64,000 nucleotides of DNA from Citrobacter braakii (GCF_002075345.1 NZ_NAEW01000007.1:186001-250000); one strand, 5' to 3'; shown: positions 8,931 through 20,359, numbered from the stretch's first letter. The notes: generated by a model not told the origin, from the letters alone. Numbers and translations: made by a program.

Positions 8931-9926
8931 ATGGAGCTGCTCTGCCCTGCCGGAAACCTCCCGGCGCTTAAGGCGGCCATCGAGAACGGCGCTGATGCGG
9001 TCTACATCGGGCTGAAAGATGATACCAACGCCCGTCATTTCGCCGGCCTTAATTTTACCGAGAAAAAATTGCAGGAAGCGGTGAGTTTTGTCCATCAGCA
9101 CCGCCGTAAGCTGCACATCGCGATTAACACCTTTGCGCATCCGGATGGTTACGCGCGCTGGCAACGTGCCGTAGATATGGCGGCGCAACTGGGTGCGGAT
9201 GCGCTGATCCTCGCCGACCTCGCCATGCTTGAGTATGCCGCAGAGCGCTACCCGCATATTGAGCGTCATGTCTCTGTTCAGGCATCTGCAACCAATGAAG
9301 AGGCGATTAATTTCTATCATCGCAACTTTGATGTCGCCCGCGTGGTACTGCCGCGCGTACTGTCTATTCACCAGGTGAAGCAGCTCGCTCGCGTCACGCC
9401 AGTTCCCCTGGAAGTGTTCGCCTTTGGCAGTCTGTGCATTATGGCGGAAGGTCGCTGCTATCTTTCATCCTATCTGACGGGCGAGTCTCCTAATACGGTT
9501 GGCGCCTGCTCTCCTGCCCGTTTTGTTCGCTGGCAGCAGACCCAACAAGGGCTGGAATCCCGTCTTAATGAAGTGCTGATCGACCGTTATCAGGACGGAG
9601 AAAACGCCGGTTATCCGACGCTGTGTAAAGGCCGCTATCTGGTTGATGGCGAGCGCTATCATGCGCTGGAAGAACCCACCAGCCTGAATACGCTGGAGCT
9701 GCTGCCAGAACTGCTGGCGGCCAATATTGCCTCGGTGAAAATCGAAGGGCGTCAGCGTAGCCCGGCCTACGTCAGCCAGGTGGCGAAAGTGTGGCGCCAG
9801 GCGATCGACCGCTGTATGGCCGACCCGCAAAACTACGCCCCACAGGCCGCGTGGATGGAAACGCTCGGTTCAATGTCCGAAGGCACGCAGACCACGCTTG
9901 GCGCGTATCACCGTAAATGGCAGTGA
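8931..9926 (+). CDS. ubiU: UbiU, U32-family iron-sulfur subunit of the O2-independent ubiquinone hydroxylase
   Basis: UbiU pairs with UbiV to hydroxylate the ubiquinone ring without oxygen. The 331 residues belong to peptidase family U32 (MELLCPAGNLPALKAAIENGADAVYIG). Cysteines expected to hold a [4Fe-4S] cluster are visible at LCIMAEGRCYLSS, GACSPARF and TLCKGR. The stop is 8 bp before the ubiV start, so the two are an operon. The 198-bp gap to ubiT holds the divergent promoters. I looked for a clear FNR palindrome there and found only weak half-sites. Confidence 0.96.
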   Translation: MELLCPAGNLPALKAAIENGADAVYIGLKDDTNARHFAGLNFTEKKLQEAVSFVHQHRRKLHIAINTFAHPDGYARWQRAVDMAAQLGADALILADLAMLEYAAERYPHIERHVSVQASATNEEAINFYHRNFDVARVVLPRVLSIHQVKQLARVTPVPLEVFAFGSLCIMAEGRCYLSSYLTGESPNTVGACSPARFVRWQQTQQGLESRLNEVLIDRYQDGENAGYPTLCKGRYLVDGERYHALEEPTSLNTLELLPELLAANIASVKIEGRQRSPAYVSQVAKVWRQAIDRCMADPQNYAPQAAWMETLGSMSEGTQTTLGAYHRKWQ

Positions 9927-9934
9927 GAGAAGCA

Positions 9935-10813
9935 ATGAAATATTCCTTAGGGCCGGTGCTGTGGTACTGGCCGAAAGAAACGCTGGAAGATTTTTATCAG
10001 CAGGCAGCCACCAGCCAGGCCGACGTTATCTATCTTGGCGAAGCGGTGTGCAGTAAACGCCGCGCTACCAAAGTAGGCGACTGGATCGATATGGCGAAAT
10101 CGCTCGCTGGCAGCGGTAAACAGGTGGTGCTGTCAACGCTGGCGCTGGTGCAGGCCTCCTCTGAGCTGGGAGAACTGAAGCGCTATGTCGAAAACGGCGA
10201 CTTCCTGTTGGAAGCCAGCGATCTCGGCGTGGTAAACATGTGCGCCGAGCGTAAGCTGCCGTTTGTCGCCGGGCATGCACTCAACTGCTACAACGCGGTA
10301 ACCCTGCGTTTGCTGCTCAGGCAGGGCATGGTGCGCTGGTGTATGCCGGTAGAACTGTCCCGTGACTGGCTGGTCAATCTGCTTAACCAGTGTGAAGAGC
10401 TGGGTATTCGCAATCAGTTTGAAGTAGAGGTACTGAGCTACGGGCATCTGCCGCTGGCGTACTCTGCCCGCTGCTTTACCGCACGCTCTGAAGACCGTCC
10501 AAAAGACGAGTGTGAAACCTGCTGCATCAAATACCCGAATGGGCGCGATGTGCTGTCGCAGGAGAATCAGCAGGTCTTTGTCCTCAACGGCATCCAGACC
10601 ATGAGCGGCTATGTTTACAACCTCGGCAACGAGCTGACATCGATGCAGGGTCTGGTTGATATTGTGCGTCTGTCCCCTTCAGGCAGCGACACGTTCGCCA
10701 TGCTCGATGCCTTCCGCGCCAATGAAAATGGCACTGCCCCATTACCGCTTGCTGCCCACAGCGACTGCAACGGCTACTGGAAACGGCTGGCAGGTCTTGA
10801 ACTACAGCCGTGA
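9935..10813 (+). CDS. ubiV: UbiV, U32-family partner of UbiU
   Basis: UbiV forms the heterodimeric oxygen-independent hydroxylase with UbiU. The 292 residues begin MKYSLGPVLWYW at ATG 9935, the conserved family start, preceded by GAGAG. An upstream in-frame ATG at 9917 lies inside ubiU and is less likely. Iron-sulfur ligands are visible as Cys39 (GEAVCSKRR) and the trio in ARCFTARSEDRPKDECETCC near 180-197. Confidence 0.96.
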   Translation: MKYSLGPVLWYWPKETLEDFYQQAATSQADVIYLGEAVCSKRRATKVGDWIDMAKSLAGSGKQVVLSTLALVQASSELGELKRYVENGDFLLEASDLGVVNMCAERKLPFVAGHALNCYNAVTLRLLLRQGMVRWCMPVELSRDWLVNLLNQCEELGIRNQFEVEVLSYGHLPLAYSARCFTARSEDRPKDECETCCIKYPNGRDVLSQENQQVFVLNGIQTMSGYVYNLGNELTSMQGLVDIVRLSPSGSDTFAMLDAFRANENGTAPLPLAAHSDCNGYWKRLAGLELQP

Positions 10814-10893
10814 TTAATAGCTCACTTTGTTAACAACATTCGCTAATCTTTAATGCAGTATTAAAAGATTAACCGGTAACAAAGTGAGCCGTT

Positions 10894-11901
10894 ATGACTG
10901 ACAAAACTATTCCGTTCTCGGTGCTGGATCTGGCGCCGATCCCTGAAGGGTCTTCGGCAAAAGAGGCCTTCACACACTCGCTTGATCTCGCTCGACTGGC
11001 TGAAAAGCGCGGCTACCACCGCTACTGGCTGGCAGAACATCACAACATGACCGGCATCGCCAGCGCTGCGACCTCTGTGCTGATTGGCTATCTGGCTGCC
11101 AATACCACCACGCTGCATCTTGGTTCTGGCGGCGTTATGCTGCCCAACCATTCGCCGCTGGTGATCGCCGAGCAGTTCGGTACCCTGAATACGCTGTATC
11201 CGGGACGAATCGATCTCGGGCTTGGCCGCGCGCCGGGTAGCGACCAACCGACCATGCGCGCGTTGCGCCGCCATATGAGTGGTGATATCGATAACTTCCC
11301 GCGCGACGTAGCTGAACTGGTGGACTGGTTCGACGCCCGCGATCCAAATCCTCATGTACGCCCGGTTCCCGGCTACGGCGAGCAGATCCCGGTCTGGTTA
11401 TTAGGCTCCAGCCTGTACAGCGCACAGCTGGCAGCCCAGCTCGGCCTGCCATTTGCCTTCGCCTCGCACTTTGCTCCGGATATGTTGCATCAGGCGCTGC
11501 ATCTGTATCGCACCCAGTTCAAGCCCTCAGCACGGCTGGCAAAGCCGTATGCGATGGTGTGCATCAACATCATTGCCGCCGACAGCAACCGCGATGCCGA
11601 ATTTCTTTTCACCTCAATGCAGCAGGCGTTTGTGAAACTGCGTCGTGGCGAAACCGGCCAGCTACCGCCACCGGTAGAGAATATGCATCAGCTGTGGTCC
11701 GCTTCCGAGCAGTACGGCGTACAACAGGCTCTGAGCATGTCGCTGGTTGGTGATAAGGCGAAAGTGCGACACGGTCTCGACGCCATTTTGCGTGAAACCC
11801 AGGCCGATGAAATTATGGTTAACGGCCAGATTTTTGATCATCAGGCACGGCTACATTCGTTTGACCTGACGATGCAGGTGAAAGAAGAGTTGGTGGGGTA
11901 A
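10894..11901 (+). CDS. yhbW: Luciferase-like monooxygenase family protein YhbW
   Basis: This 335-residue protein belongs to the bacterial luciferase-like, FMN-dependent monooxygenase superfamily in its single-domain form. Family signs include [12 protein letters not shown] at about 41-52, [24 protein letters not shown] and [13 protein letters not shown]. The substrate is unknown. It follows ubiV by 80 bp and is followed by a REP pair. Position suggests co-expression with ubiUV, but this is not shown. Confidence 0.92.
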   Translation: MTDKTIPFSVLDLAPIPEGSSAKEAFTHSLDLARLAEKRGYHRYWLAEHHNMTGIASAATSVLIGYLAANTTTLHLGSGGVMLPNHSPLVIAEQFGTLNTLYPGRIDLGLGRAPGSDQPTMRALRRHMSGDIDNFPRDVAELVDWFDARDPNPHVRPVPGYGEQIPVWLLGSSLYSAQLAAQLGLPFAFASHFAPDMLHQALHLYRTQFKPSARLAKPYAMVCINIIAADSNRDAEFLFTSMQQAFVKLRRGETGQLPPPVENMHQLWSASEQYGVQQALSMSLVGDKAKVRHGLDAILRETQADEIMVNGQIFDHQARLHSFDLTMQVKEELVG

Positions 11902-11911
11902 TCGTTGTTTT

Positions 11912-11982
11912 GCCCGGTGGCGCTTCGCTTACCGGGCTTACGAGATCGTATAGGCCGGATAAGGCGCAACCGCCATCCGGCA
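11912..11982. repeat. Paired REP elements between yhbW and mtr
   Basis: Two REP-like palindromes stand side by side. The first is gcccggt/accgggc at 11912-11937. The second is gtaggccggat with atccggcac between about 11950 and 11982. They fill the gap between convergent yhbW and mtr and probably act as 3' mRNA-stabilising or transcription-ending structures. Confidence 0.85.
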
Positions 11983-11990
11983 CTAAAAGG

Positions 11991-13235
11991 TTACTGGTAC
12001 ACAGGCAACAAATTCACGCTCGACAGAATATGGATAACCGCGTTGCCGATACCGAATACCAGGATCAGCGCAATCATCGGCTTGCCGCCCCAGACACGGA
12101 ATTTCGGGCTGCCGAAACGCTCGCGAGATTTACGGGCCAGCAGCGCCGGAACAATGGCGGCCCAGATGGTCGCGGCAAGCCCTGCATAGCCAATGGCGTA
12201 CAGGAAACCGTTCGGCCACAGCAGGCCACCGACAATCGGCGGGACAAACGTCAGCAATGCCGTTTTAAAACGTCCCATTGCCGAGTCATCAAAACCAAAC
12301 AGATCCGCCAAATAGTCAAACAGACCGAGCGTGACGCCGAGGAATGAACTCGCCACCGCAAAGTTGGAGAACACCACCAGCAGCAGATCCAGACTGCGGC
12401 TGTTCAGCACGCCGCTCAGCGCCTGTACCAGCACATCAATGTTACCGCCCTGCTGCGCAATACCGATAAATTCCGGACGCGGGATGTTACCCATCGTCCC
12501 CAGCAACCATACGGTATACAGCACCAGCGCCAGCAGCGTGCCGTACACCAGGCACTTAACGATGGTCTTCGGATCTTTGCCGTAATACTTCATCAGGCTC
12601 GGGACGTTGCCGTGATAGCCGAATGAGGCCAGGCAGAACGGTAACGTCATCAGCAGGTACGGCGTATACGAAGCGTTGCTCTGCGCCACGTTAAACAGCG
12701 TCGTAGGCGTAACATGCCCCAGCAGACTGCCGAAGGTCAGGAAAAAAGTAATCACCTTCGCGCCCAGCACAATCGCCGTCATGCGGCTAACCGCTTTGGT
12801 GCTTAACCACACCACGAACGCCACCAGCAGCGCAAAACCAAGACCCGCCGCACGCGCCGGAACGTTCAGCGACATCTCCGAGAAGGTGTGATGCAGGATC
12901 GAACCGCTCGCCGAGATATACGCATAGGTAAGGATATAGAGAACGAAAGCAATCGAGATGCCGTTCACAACGTTCCAGCCTTTGCCCAGCAGATCTTTCG
13001 TGATGGTGTCAAAGCTGGAACCAATGCGGTAATTGAGGTTAGCTTCAAGGATCATCAGCCCGGAGTGCAGCATGCAAAACCAGGTGAAGATCAGCGCCGC
13101 CATTGACCAGAAGAACCACGCCCCGGACATGACCACTGGCAGAGAAAACATCCCTGCGCCAATAATGGTGCCGCCGATGATCACCACGCCGCCAAGCAGC
13201 GAAGGTGACGTTTGGGTGGTGGTTAGTGTTGCCAT
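11991..13235 (-). CDS. mtr: Tryptophan-specific permease Mtr
   Basis: Mtr is the high-affinity tryptophan:H+ symporter of the inner membrane, in the aromatic/hydroxy amino acid permease family. The 414 residues contain about 11 hydrophobic segments. The N-terminal [23 protein letters not shown] at about 14-36 is the family signature. The promoter 50-80 bp upstream carries a TrpR operator, consistent with repression by tryptophan-loaded TrpR. TyrR activation is known for the E. coli gene, but I could not define a TyrR box here. Confidence 0.97.
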   Translation of the reverse strand: MATLTTTQTSPSLLGGVVIIGGTIIGAGMFSLPVVMSGAWFFWSMAALIFTWFCMLHSGLMILEANLNYRIGSSFDTITKDLLGKGWNVVNGISIAFVLYILTYAYISASGSILHHTFSEMSLNVPARAAGLGFALLVAFVVWLSTKAVSRMTAIVLGAKVITFFLTFGSLLGHVTPTTLFNVAQSNASYTPYLLMTLPFCLASFGYHGNVPSLMKYYGKDPKTIVKCLVYGTLLALVLYTVWLLGTMGNIPRPEFIGIAQQGGNIDVLVQALSGVLNSRSLDLLLVVFSNFAVASSFLGVTLGLFDYLADLFGFDDSAMGRFKTALLTFVPPIVGGLLWPNGFLYAIGYAGLAATIWAAIVPALLARKSRERFGSPKFRVWGGKPMIALILVFGIGNAVIHILSSVNLLPVYQ

Positions 13236-13285
13236 TTAGCCATCTCTCCAGTCATTTATATTGTGACTACATTTCAATGTGCTGC

Positions 13286-13314
13286 ACTGTACCAGTACAC
13301 GAGTACAAATGAAA
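13286..13314 (-). promoter_or_regulatory. mtr promoter with TrpR operator
   Basis: On the minus strand TTTCAT (13309-13314) and TACAGT (13286-13291) are 17 bp apart and make a plausible -35/-10 pair. An 18-bp imperfect palindrome at 13289-13306 (gtaccagtacacgagtac) matches the trp operator pattern GTAC...GTAC and overlaps the -10. Binding of TrpR would block RNA polymerase. Confidence 0.8.
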
Positions 13315-13346
13315 TAAAAAAAGCCCCGATTGTTGAGATCGGGGCT
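13315..13346 (-). terminator. Intrinsic terminator of deaD
   Basis: A 9-bp stem (agccccgat at 13322-13330, atcggggct at 13338-13346) is followed on the minus strand by a run of seven T (a-run at 13315-13321). It lies 43 bp after the deaD stop. Confidence 0.92.
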
Positions 13347-13388
13347 GTATATTTTACTTTACGGTATTAAACCGTAATTTCGCATGGA

Positions 13389-15320
13389 TTACGCATCACC
13401 GCCGAAACGACGACGACCAGCGGAATCATCACGACGCGGAGCAGAAGAATCGTCACGACGCGGACCGCGGTTGCCTTCACGACGTTCGCCGCTGAAACGA
13501 CGACCTTCGCTACGACCGCCTTCACGACGCTCGCCGCTGAAACCACGACCTTCGCCACGACCGCCTTCACGACGCTCACCGCTGAAACGGCCACCGCCAC
13601 GACGCTCACCACCGGTGTGCGGAACTGCATCGCCAACCAGCTGCATGTTCATCGGCTTGTTCAGGATGCGAGTACGGGTAAAGTGCTGCAGCACGTCGCC
13701 CGGCATACCTTTCGGTAGCTCGATGGTTGAGTGGGAAGCAAACAGCTTGATGTTACCGATGTAACGGCTGCTGATATCGCCTTCGTTAGCAATCGCACCA
13801 ACGATATGACGGACTTCAACACCGTCATCACGGCCCACTTCAATGCGGTACAGCTGCATATCGCCAACGTCACGACGTTCACGACGCGGACGGTCTTCAC
13901 CACCACGCTCATTACGGTCACCACGCGGGCCACGATCGTTGCGGTCACGCGGACCACGATCGTCACGGTCGCGGAATTCGCGTTTCGGACGCATCGGCGC
14001 ATCTGGCGGCAGGATCAGCGGACGTTCGCCCTGAGCCATTTTCAGCAGTGCGGCTGCCAGCGTTTCGATATCCAGTTCTTCTTCCGGCTGCATTTTCGCC
14101 AGCAGAGCACGGTACTGATCCAGATCGCTGCTTTCCAGTTGCTGCTGTACTTTAGCGGCGAATTTTTCCAGACGGCGTTTGCCCAGCAGGTCTGCGTTCG
14201 GCAGTTCTACTTCCGGAATAGTCAGCTTCATGGTGCGTTCGATGTTACGCAGCAGACGACGCTCACGGTTCTCAACGAACAGCAGCGCGCGACCCGCACG
14301 GCCCGCACGACCGGTACGGCCGATACGGTGAACGTAAGATTCGGAATCCATCGGGATGTCGTAGTTAACAACCAGGCTGATACGCTCAACGTCCAGGCCA
14401 CGTGCCGCAACGTCGGTAGCAATCAGAATATCCAGACGGCCATCTTTCAGACGCTCCAGAGTCTGCTCACGCAGGGACTGGTTCATGTCGCCGTTCAGTG
14501 CAGCGCTGCTATAACCGCTACGCTCCAGCGCTTCTGCCACTTCCAGGGTCGCATTTTTGGTACGAACGAAGATAATCGCCGCATCAAAGTCTTCTGCTTC
14601 CAGGAAACGCACCAGCGCTTCATTTTTACGCATGCCCCAGACGGTCCAGTAGCTCTGGCTGATGTCAGGACGGGTAGTTACGCTGGACTGAATGCGTACT
14701 TCCTGCGGCTCTTTCATAAAGCGGCGGGTAATACGACGAATCGCTTCCGGCATAGTCGCGGAGAACAGAGCGGTCTGATGACCTTCCGGGATCTGCGCCA
14801 TGATGGTTTCAACGTCTTCGATGAAGCCCATACGCAGCATTTCATCAGCTTCGTCCAGTACCAGACCGCTCAGTTTGGAGAGGTCCAGAGTACCGCGCTT
14901 CAGGTGGTCCAGCAGACGGCCCGGCGTACCGACAACGATCTGTGGTCCCTGACGCAGGGCACGTAATTGCACGTCATAACGTTGGCCGCCGTACAGGGCA
15001 ACCACGTTCACGCCGCGCATGTGTTTAGAAAAATCCGTCATGGCTTCTGCAACCTGAACCGCCAGTTCGCGGGTCGGTGCCAGCACCAGAATCTGAGGTG
15101 CCTTCAGCTCAGGATCAAGATTGTTGAGCAGCGGTAAAGAGAACGCTGCAGTTTTGCCGCTACCCGTCTGGGCCATACCCAGAACATCGCGGCCGCCCAG
15201 CAGATGCGGAATGCACTCTGCCTGGATTGGAGATGGTTTTTCGTAACCCAGATCGGTAAGGGCTTCAAGGATAGGAGCCTTCAGGCCCAGATCTGCAAAA
15301 GTGGTTTCGAATTCAGCCAT
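13389..15320 (-). CDS. deaD: Cold-shock DEAD-box RNA helicase DeaD (CsdA)
   Basis: DeaD is an ATP-dependent RNA helicase used in ribosome assembly and in mRNA decay at low temperature. The helicase core shows the Q motif (YEKPSPIQ), [18 protein letters not shown] (VLDEADEML), SAT, and HRIGRTGR motifs. An RNA-binding domain and an Arg/Gly-rich tail follow. I chose ATG at 15320 (MAEFETTF, 643 residues), the conserved start. An extension upstream would run through the small gene yrbN. The tail contains a 45-bp DNA tandem repeat and is slightly longer than the K-12 tail I recall. The gene follows nlpI and yrbN. Confidence 0.96.
13475..13590. repeat. 45-bp tandem repeat in the deaD tail
   Basis: Imperfect 45-bp units begin at 13475, 13520 and 13565, the last partial. 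Each encodes about 15 residues of the form [15 protein letters not shown] in the Arg/Gly-rich C-terminal tail of DeaD. In-frame copy-number change is therefore possible. Confidence 0.88.
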
Positions 15321-15393
15321 GTAGTACGTGTGCCTCAAAATTAATGGCGGCCAGTCTACATAACTCATCATGAAATTGATCTGCAATTTTCAT
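15313..15393 (-). CDS. yrbN: Small protein YrbN upstream of deaD
   Basis: A 26-codon ORF starts at ATG 15391-15393 ([15 protein letters not shown]) and ends at TGA 15313-15315. It matches the small E. coli protein YrbN as I recall it. It overlaps the first 8 bases of deaD (ATGGCTGA), so terminating ribosomes lie on the deaD start. deaD itself lacks a strong ribosome-binding site. Translational coupling is the likely purpose, and no other function is known. Confidence 0.85.
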
Positions 15394-15499
15394 TGAAAAG
15401 TGTGAACCGGCTCAAAGTAGGTGTATTAACGAACAACAACGCCCTCACCCGTGAAGGTGATGGCAATCAAAAAAGATTACGGGCTGATGTGTACGTCAG

Positions 15500-16384
15500 C
15501 TATTGCTGGTCCGATTCTGCCAGGTCATCTTGGTCCTGGCCCAGGAGCGATAATTCCAACAATGCGTATCGGTGCTCAACAAAGTTATGAACGTTGTTAG
15601 CCACCGCCAGTTTGAACAATGCCGTAGCGTTGTCCAAATCCCCCAGACTTAGGTAGTACTTACCTAAATAGAAGTTGGTTTCACTGAGATGCTCAGCGAG
15701 CGAGGTGTTATCCGTTGCGTCCGCCTTTAGGCGTTCCATCAGCGTTGCTTCGCTAATGTTGCCCAGGTAGAACTCGACAATGTTCCATCCCCATTGCTCT
15801 TTATCCGATTTCTCAAAGCGTTGCTTTAACGCTTCTTTAGCCTGCTTCTCATCGAGCTTCTGCTCGGCGAGATAAAGCCACAGACTACGGAAAGGATCAT
15901 TGGGATCGTCTTGATAAAACGCTAGCAGATCATCTTGCGCTAACTTGTCGCGACCGCCGTAATACAATGCGATACCGCGATTTAAGTGCGCGTAGTTGTA
16001 AGTTGGATCAAGCTCAAGTACAGAATCAAACGCTTCATAGGCAGCATCAAAATTGCCTGCCTGCGTTAAATATATACCTAAGTAATTGAATACTTCAGGC
16101 ATATCTGGTCGGATTGCCAGCGCTTGTGAAAAATCATTTCGCGCCAGTGCCCTCAGACCGAGACTATCATACAACACTCCGCGCTCATATAAAAGCTGTG
16201 CGCGTTCGTCATCGGTTAAAGCCCGACTGGCAAGAATTTGTTCCATACGTGCCAGAATCACTTCCTGCTGCAAAGTCGGTTGCAATGGTACTGCGAGGAC
16301 TTCACTCTTACGCCAGGCGGAATTACTGCATCCAGCCAGCGTGAGTGCTGTCGCAACGAAACACCAGCGCAAAAAAGGCTTCAT
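15500..16384 (-). CDS. nlpI: Lipoprotein NlpI, TPR adaptor of peptidoglycan hydrolases
   Basis: NlpI is an outer-membrane lipoprotein with tetratricopeptide repeats that scaffolds endopeptidases such as MepS together with the protease Prc. I chose ATG at 16384 (294 residues), preceded by GGGAG. Its signal peptide ends in LTLAGC (cysteine 19). TPR units are evident at about 60-200 ([53 protein letters not shown]). It lies just downstream of pnp and upstream of yrbN-deaD on the same strand. Confidence 0.96.
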   Translation of the reverse strand: MKPFLRWCFVATALTLAGCSNSAWRKSEVLAVPLQPTLQQEVILARMEQILASRALTDDERAQLLYERGVLYDSLGLRALARNDFSQALAIRPDMPEVFNYLGIYLTQAGNFDAAYEAFDSVLELDPTYNYAHLNRGIALYYGGRDKLAQDDLLAFYQDDPNDPFRSLWLYLAEQKLDEKQAKEALKQRFEKSDKEQWGWNIVEFYLGNISEATLMERLKADATDNTSLAEHLSETNFYLGKYYLSLGDLDNATALFKLAVANNVHNFVEHRYALLELSLLGQDQDDLAESDQQ

Positions 16385-16457
16385 TTCCCACTCCCGAAGA
16401 CAACGATTGAATGAACGTCCAGGTTCCCCGGTTGCTAACAAGGCGTCCTGCCGGGTT

Positions 16458-16483
16458 AAAAGCCCTCCGCTTTCACGGAGGGC
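16458..16483 (-). terminator. Terminator-like hairpin after pnp
   Basis: An 8-bp perfect stem (gccctccg at 16462-16469, cggagggc at 16476-16483) is followed on the minus strand by a short T-run. It lies 11 bp after the pnp stop and upstream of nlpI. The short T-run suggests partial read-through. Confidence 0.8.
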
Positions 16484-16493
16484 AATGGCAACC

Positions 16494-18626
16494 TTACTCG
16501 CCCTGGCTTGCCGGAGCTTCCGGTTCGCCTGCAGGCTGAGACTGCTCAGTTGCTTCTTTAATGCTCAGACGTACACGGCCCTGGCGATCAACTTCCAGAA
16601 CTTTGACCGGTACTTCCTGGCCCATCTGCAGGTAATCGGTCACTTTCTCAACGCGTTTGTCAGCGATCTGAGAGATGTGTACCAGACCTTCTTTACCGCC
16701 ACCAATGGCAACGAATGCGCCAAAGTCAACGATACGGGTCACTTTACCATTGTAGATACGGCCTACTTCGATCTCTGCGGTGATCTCTTCGATACGACGG
16801 ATAGCATATTTCGCTTTCTCGCCGTCGGTCGCAGCAATCTTCACAGTACCATCATCTTCAATTTCAATGGTGGTGCCGGTTTCTTCGGTCAGAGCACGGA
16901 TAACAGAACCGCCTTTACCGATAACGTCTTTGATCTTGTCCGGGCTGATCTTGATGGTGTGGATACGCGGAGCGAACTGAGAAATGTCACCACGCGGTGC
17001 ATTGATCGCTTGTTCCATCACACCCAGGATGTGCAGACGCGCACCTTTAGCCTGGTTCAGAGCAACCTGCATGATCTCTTTGGTGATACCTTCAATTTTG
17101 ATATCCATCTGCAGTGCAGAGATACCGTCGCGGGAACCCGCCACTTTGAAGTCCATATCGCCCAGGTGGTCTTCGTCGCCCAGGATGTCAGACAGAACAA
17201 CAAAGTTGTCGCCTTCTTTCACCAGACCCATCGCGATACCCGCAACGGCAGCTTTGATCGGCACGCCTGCGTCCATCAGCGCCAGAGAAGCACCACATAC
17301 GGAAGCCATGGAAGAAGAACCGTTAGATTCGGTGATTTCAGAAACCACACGTACGGTGTACGGGAATTTATCCAGTTCCGGCATCACTGCCAGTACGCCA
17401 CGCTTCGCCAGACGACCGTGACCAATCTCACGACGCTTCGGAGAACCGACCATACCGGTTTCACCTACGCAGTACGGAGGGAAGTTGTAGTGGAACAGGA
17501 AGTTGTCAGTACGCTCGCCCATCAGCTCGTCAAGGTTCTGCGCATCACGAGTGGTGCCCAGGGTCGCAGTAACCAGCGCCTGAGTTTCACCACGGGTGAA
17601 CAGTGCGGAACCGTGGGTACGCGGCAGCACGCCAGTACGCACGTCCAGACCACGGATCATGTCTTTTTCACGGCCATCGATACGCGGTTCGCCTGCCAGT
17701 ACGCGGCTGCGAACAACATTTTTCTCGATAGCGTGCAGGATTTCACCCAGTTCGTTAGCGTCCAGGGTTTCGTCTTCAGCCACCAGAGTTGCGATGGTTT
17801 CAGATTTGATCACGTCAACCTGAGCGTAACGCTCTTGTTTGTCGGTGATACGGTAAGCATCGCTCAGACGAGCTTCTGCCAGTGCGGCAACGCGTGCGTT
17901 CAGCGCTTCGTTGACGGCTTCTGGCTGCCAGTCCCAACGCGGTTTGCCAGCTTCTTTCGCCAGCTCGTTGATAGCCTGAATAACAACCTGCTGCTGTTCG
18001 TGGCCGAATACTACAGCGCCCAGCATCTGGTCTTCGCTCAGCAGTTCAGCTTCGGATTCAACCATCAGTACGGCAGCTTCAGTACCAGCAACAACCAGGT
18101 CCAGCTTGCTTTCTTTCAGTTCGTCCTGAGTCGGGTTCAGTACGTACTGGTCATTGATGTAACCAACACGTGCAGCACCGATCGGGCCGTTGAACGGGAT
18201 ACCAGACAGAGTCAGCGCAGCAGATGCACCAATCATTGCCACGATATCCGGGTTAACCTGCGGGTTAACGGAAACAACGGTCGCGATAACCTGAACTTCG
18301 TTAACGAAGCCTTCCGGGAACAGCGGGCGAACCGGGCGGTCAATCAGACGCGCGATCAGAGTTTCGCCTTCACTCGGACGGCCTTCACGACGGAAGAAGC
18401 TACCCGGGATACGGCCAGCAGCGTAGGTACGCTCCTGATAGTTAACGGTCAGTGGGAAAAAGTCCTGGCCTGGTTTCGCTTTTTTCTGGCCAACAACGGT
18501 AACGAATACCGCAGTGTCATCCATGCTAACCATAACAGCGGCAGTCGCCTGACGCGCCATCATGCCGGTTTCCAGCGTAACGGTATGCTGACCGTACTGG
18601 AATTTACGAACGATCGGATTAAGCAA
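16494..18626 (-). CDS. pnp: Polynucleotide phosphorylase
   Basis: PNPase is a 3'-5' phosphorolytic exoribonuclease and a component of the RNA degradosome. The 710 residues comprise two RNase PH domains, a KH domain ([11 protein letters not shown], about 562) and an S1 domain ([26 protein letters not shown]). The start is TTG at 18624-18626, preceded by AAGGAT and followed by the conserved [14 protein letters not shown] is the conserved start of this gene in enterics. Expression is autoregulated through the leader hairpin described separately. The C-terminus is E/P-rich and short. Confidence 0.97.
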   Translation of the reverse strand: MLNPIVRKFQYGQHTVTLETGMMARQATAAVMVSMDDTAVFVTVVGQKKAKPGQDFFPLTVNYQERTYAAGRIPGSFFRREGRPSEGETLIARLIDRPVRPLFPEGFVNEVQVIATVVSVNPQVNPDIVAMIGASAALTLSGIPFNGPIGAARVGYINDQYVLNPTQDELKESKLDLVVAGTEAAVLMVESEAELLSEDQMLGAVVFGHEQQQVVIQAINELAKEAGKPRWDWQPEAVNEALNARVAALAEARLSDAYRITDKQERYAQVDVIKSETIATLVAEDETLDANELGEILHAIEKNVVRSRVLAGEPRIDGREKDMIRGLDVRTGVLPRTHGSALFTRGETQALVTATLGTTRDAQNLDELMGERTDNFLFHYNFPPYCVGETGMVGSPKRREIGHGRLAKRGVLAVMPELDKFPYTVRVVSEITESNGSSSMASVCGASLALMDAGVPIKAAVAGIAMGLVKEGDNFVVLSDILGDEDHLGDMDFKVAGSRDGISALQMDIKIEGITKEIMQVALNQAKGARLHILGVMEQAINAPRGDISQFAPRIHTIKISPDKIKDVIGKGGSVIRALTEETGTTIEIEDDGTVKIAATDGEKAKYAIRRIEEITAEIEVGRIYNGKVTRIVDFGAFVAIGGGKEGLVHISQIADKRVEKVTDYLQMGQEVPVKVLEVDRQGRVRLSIKEATEQSQPAGEPEAPASQGE

Positions 18627-18699
18627 ATTAATATCCTTTCTCTATTTTTTGACGACACATTTTTGCGCCATCGTTAATACCCGATCTTCTGCGCATCCT

Positions 18700-18755
18700 C
18701 GCGACTAATGACAACCCTAACCCATAAGCATGAGTAAAGCCTCTCATTAGCCGCG
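18700..18755 (-). promoter_or_regulatory. pnp leader stem-loop (RNase III/PNPase autoregulation site)
   Basis: Two 12-base arms (18700-18711 and 18744-18755) pair with one mismatch to form a long imperfect hairpin in the pnp 5' leader, about 75-130 nt before the TTG start. In E. coli RNase III cuts the equivalent hairpin, and PNPase then destabilises its own mRNA. The assignment rests on position and structure. Confidence 0.75.
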
Positions 18756-18826
18756 CGAACCTCTGCAACGGAAGATCATTCATAGCAACAATACATTAGT
18801 TTCCAGCGAATTGCTGCCATCTGCTG

Positions 18827-18851
18827 GAAAAAAGGGGCCATGAAGGCCCCC
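18827..18851 (-). terminator. Intrinsic terminator of rpsO
   Basis: Stem ggggcc (18834-18839) pairs with ggcccc (18845-18850). The flanking a-run at 18827-18833 gives the T-tract on the minus strand. It lies 22 bp after rpsO and before the pnp leader, as in E. coli. Confidence 0.9.
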
Positions 18852-18872
18852 TCTTTCTGAAACTCGAAAGAA

Positions 18873-19327
<455 letters not shown>

Positions 19328-19414
19328 CACGCCACGCAGATTGTTAAACAATTTACGCGACGTTAAGCGGCAGTATTCTACTCGCAGCGCCCTTTTATCG
19401 CAAGACAGAGAGCG

Positions 19415-20359
19415 CTATGCAGGATACTCAACCACCAGGCGACGAGGGGCGACACGACCTTCATCGTCCATCTCCCCCATGCCGATAAACTTGCCGTCAT
19501 CGCCTTCCGTCACGCGCACCAGCCCTTCAAGCGGCGCACCTGACGTCCGTACCGGGTTACCATTTTTAAAGTAAACCGAGGATGTTAAAGGCAAATTAAC
19601 AACAGGGTAGTCCGATGCAGGACTGTCCATTGGCATCAGCAAAGGATCAAGCAGCTGCGCCGCCGGAATGTTCTGCTGTTCGGCCTGTTCAACCAGCGCA
19701 TGCAGATGTTCCAGCGTAACCATACGATCCACCGGATACTTGCTGACCGTCAGACGACGCAGATACGTTACGTGCGCGCCGCAGCCCAGCTTCTCACCGA
19801 GATCGTCAACGATGGTGCGAATATAAGTGCCTTTGGAGCAGTGAACTTCCAGCTCCAGCTCGTTACCTTCGTGGCGAATAAACAGCAGCTCATAGACGGT
19901 AATCGGGCGCGCTTCACGCGGCACTTCAATGCCCTGACGCGCATATTCGTACAGCTTTTTACCCTGGTACTTCAGTGCCGAATACATTGACGGAATCTGC
20001 TCGATATCGCCGCGGAAAGTCTCCAGCGCGCTCGCAAGCTGCTCTGCGCTGAAGGTTACCGGACGCTCCTGCACGATTTGCCCATCGGCATCGGAGGTGT
20101 CGGTACGCTGGCCCAGACGGGCAACCACACGATAGCGTTTGTCAGAATCCAGCAAATACTGGGAAAACTTAGTCGCTTCACCGAGGCAGATAGGCAGCAT
20201 GCCTGTTGCCAGCGGATCCAGCGCGCCGGTATGTCCCGCGCGGTTGGCATTGTAGATGCGCTTTACTTTTTGCAGTACGTCATTGCTGGACATGCCCTGC
20301 GGCTTATCCAGCAGTAGAACACCGTGAATGTCGCGACCACGACGACGAGGACGACTCAT
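19415..20359 (-). CDS. truB: tRNA pseudouridine55 synthase
   Basis: TruB converts U55 to pseudouridine in the T-loop of tRNAs and also acts as a tRNA chaperone. The 314 residues show the catalytic aspartate D48 in [14 protein letters not shown]. The ATG (20357-20359) overlaps the rbfA TGA as ATGA, giving translational coupling. It is the last gene of the rimP-nusA-infB-rbfA-truB operon. Confidence 0.97.
   Translation of the reverse strand: MSRPRRRGRDIHGVLLLDKPQGMSSNDVLQKVKRIYNANRAGHTGALDPLATGMLPICLGEATKFSQYLLDSDKRYRVVARLGQRTDTSDADGQIVQERPVTFSAEQLASALETFRGDIEQIPSMYSALKYQGKKLYEYARQGIEVPREARPITVYELLFIRHEGNELELEVHCSKGTYIRTIVDDLGEKLGCGAHVTYLRRLTVSKYPVDRMVTLEHLHALVEQAEQQNIPAAQLLDPLLMPMDSPASDYPVVNLPLTSSVYFKNGNPVRTSGAPLEGLVRVTEGDDGKFIGMGEMDDEGRVAPRRLVVEYPA

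Noticed and set aside
16086-18677. Very long open frame antisense to pnp (and similar long frames antisense to infB, ftsH, deaD)
   Set aside because: Long antisense frames are common opposite highly expressed genes with biased codons. The predicted proteins are unusually rich in Arg, Asn, Phe and Thr and match no family I know.
18627-18872. Possible SraG small RNA on the plus strand between rpsO and pnp
   Set aside because: SraG is known from this gap in E. coli, but I could not identify a promoter, 5' end or plus-strand terminator here, other than the reverse of the rpsO terminator.
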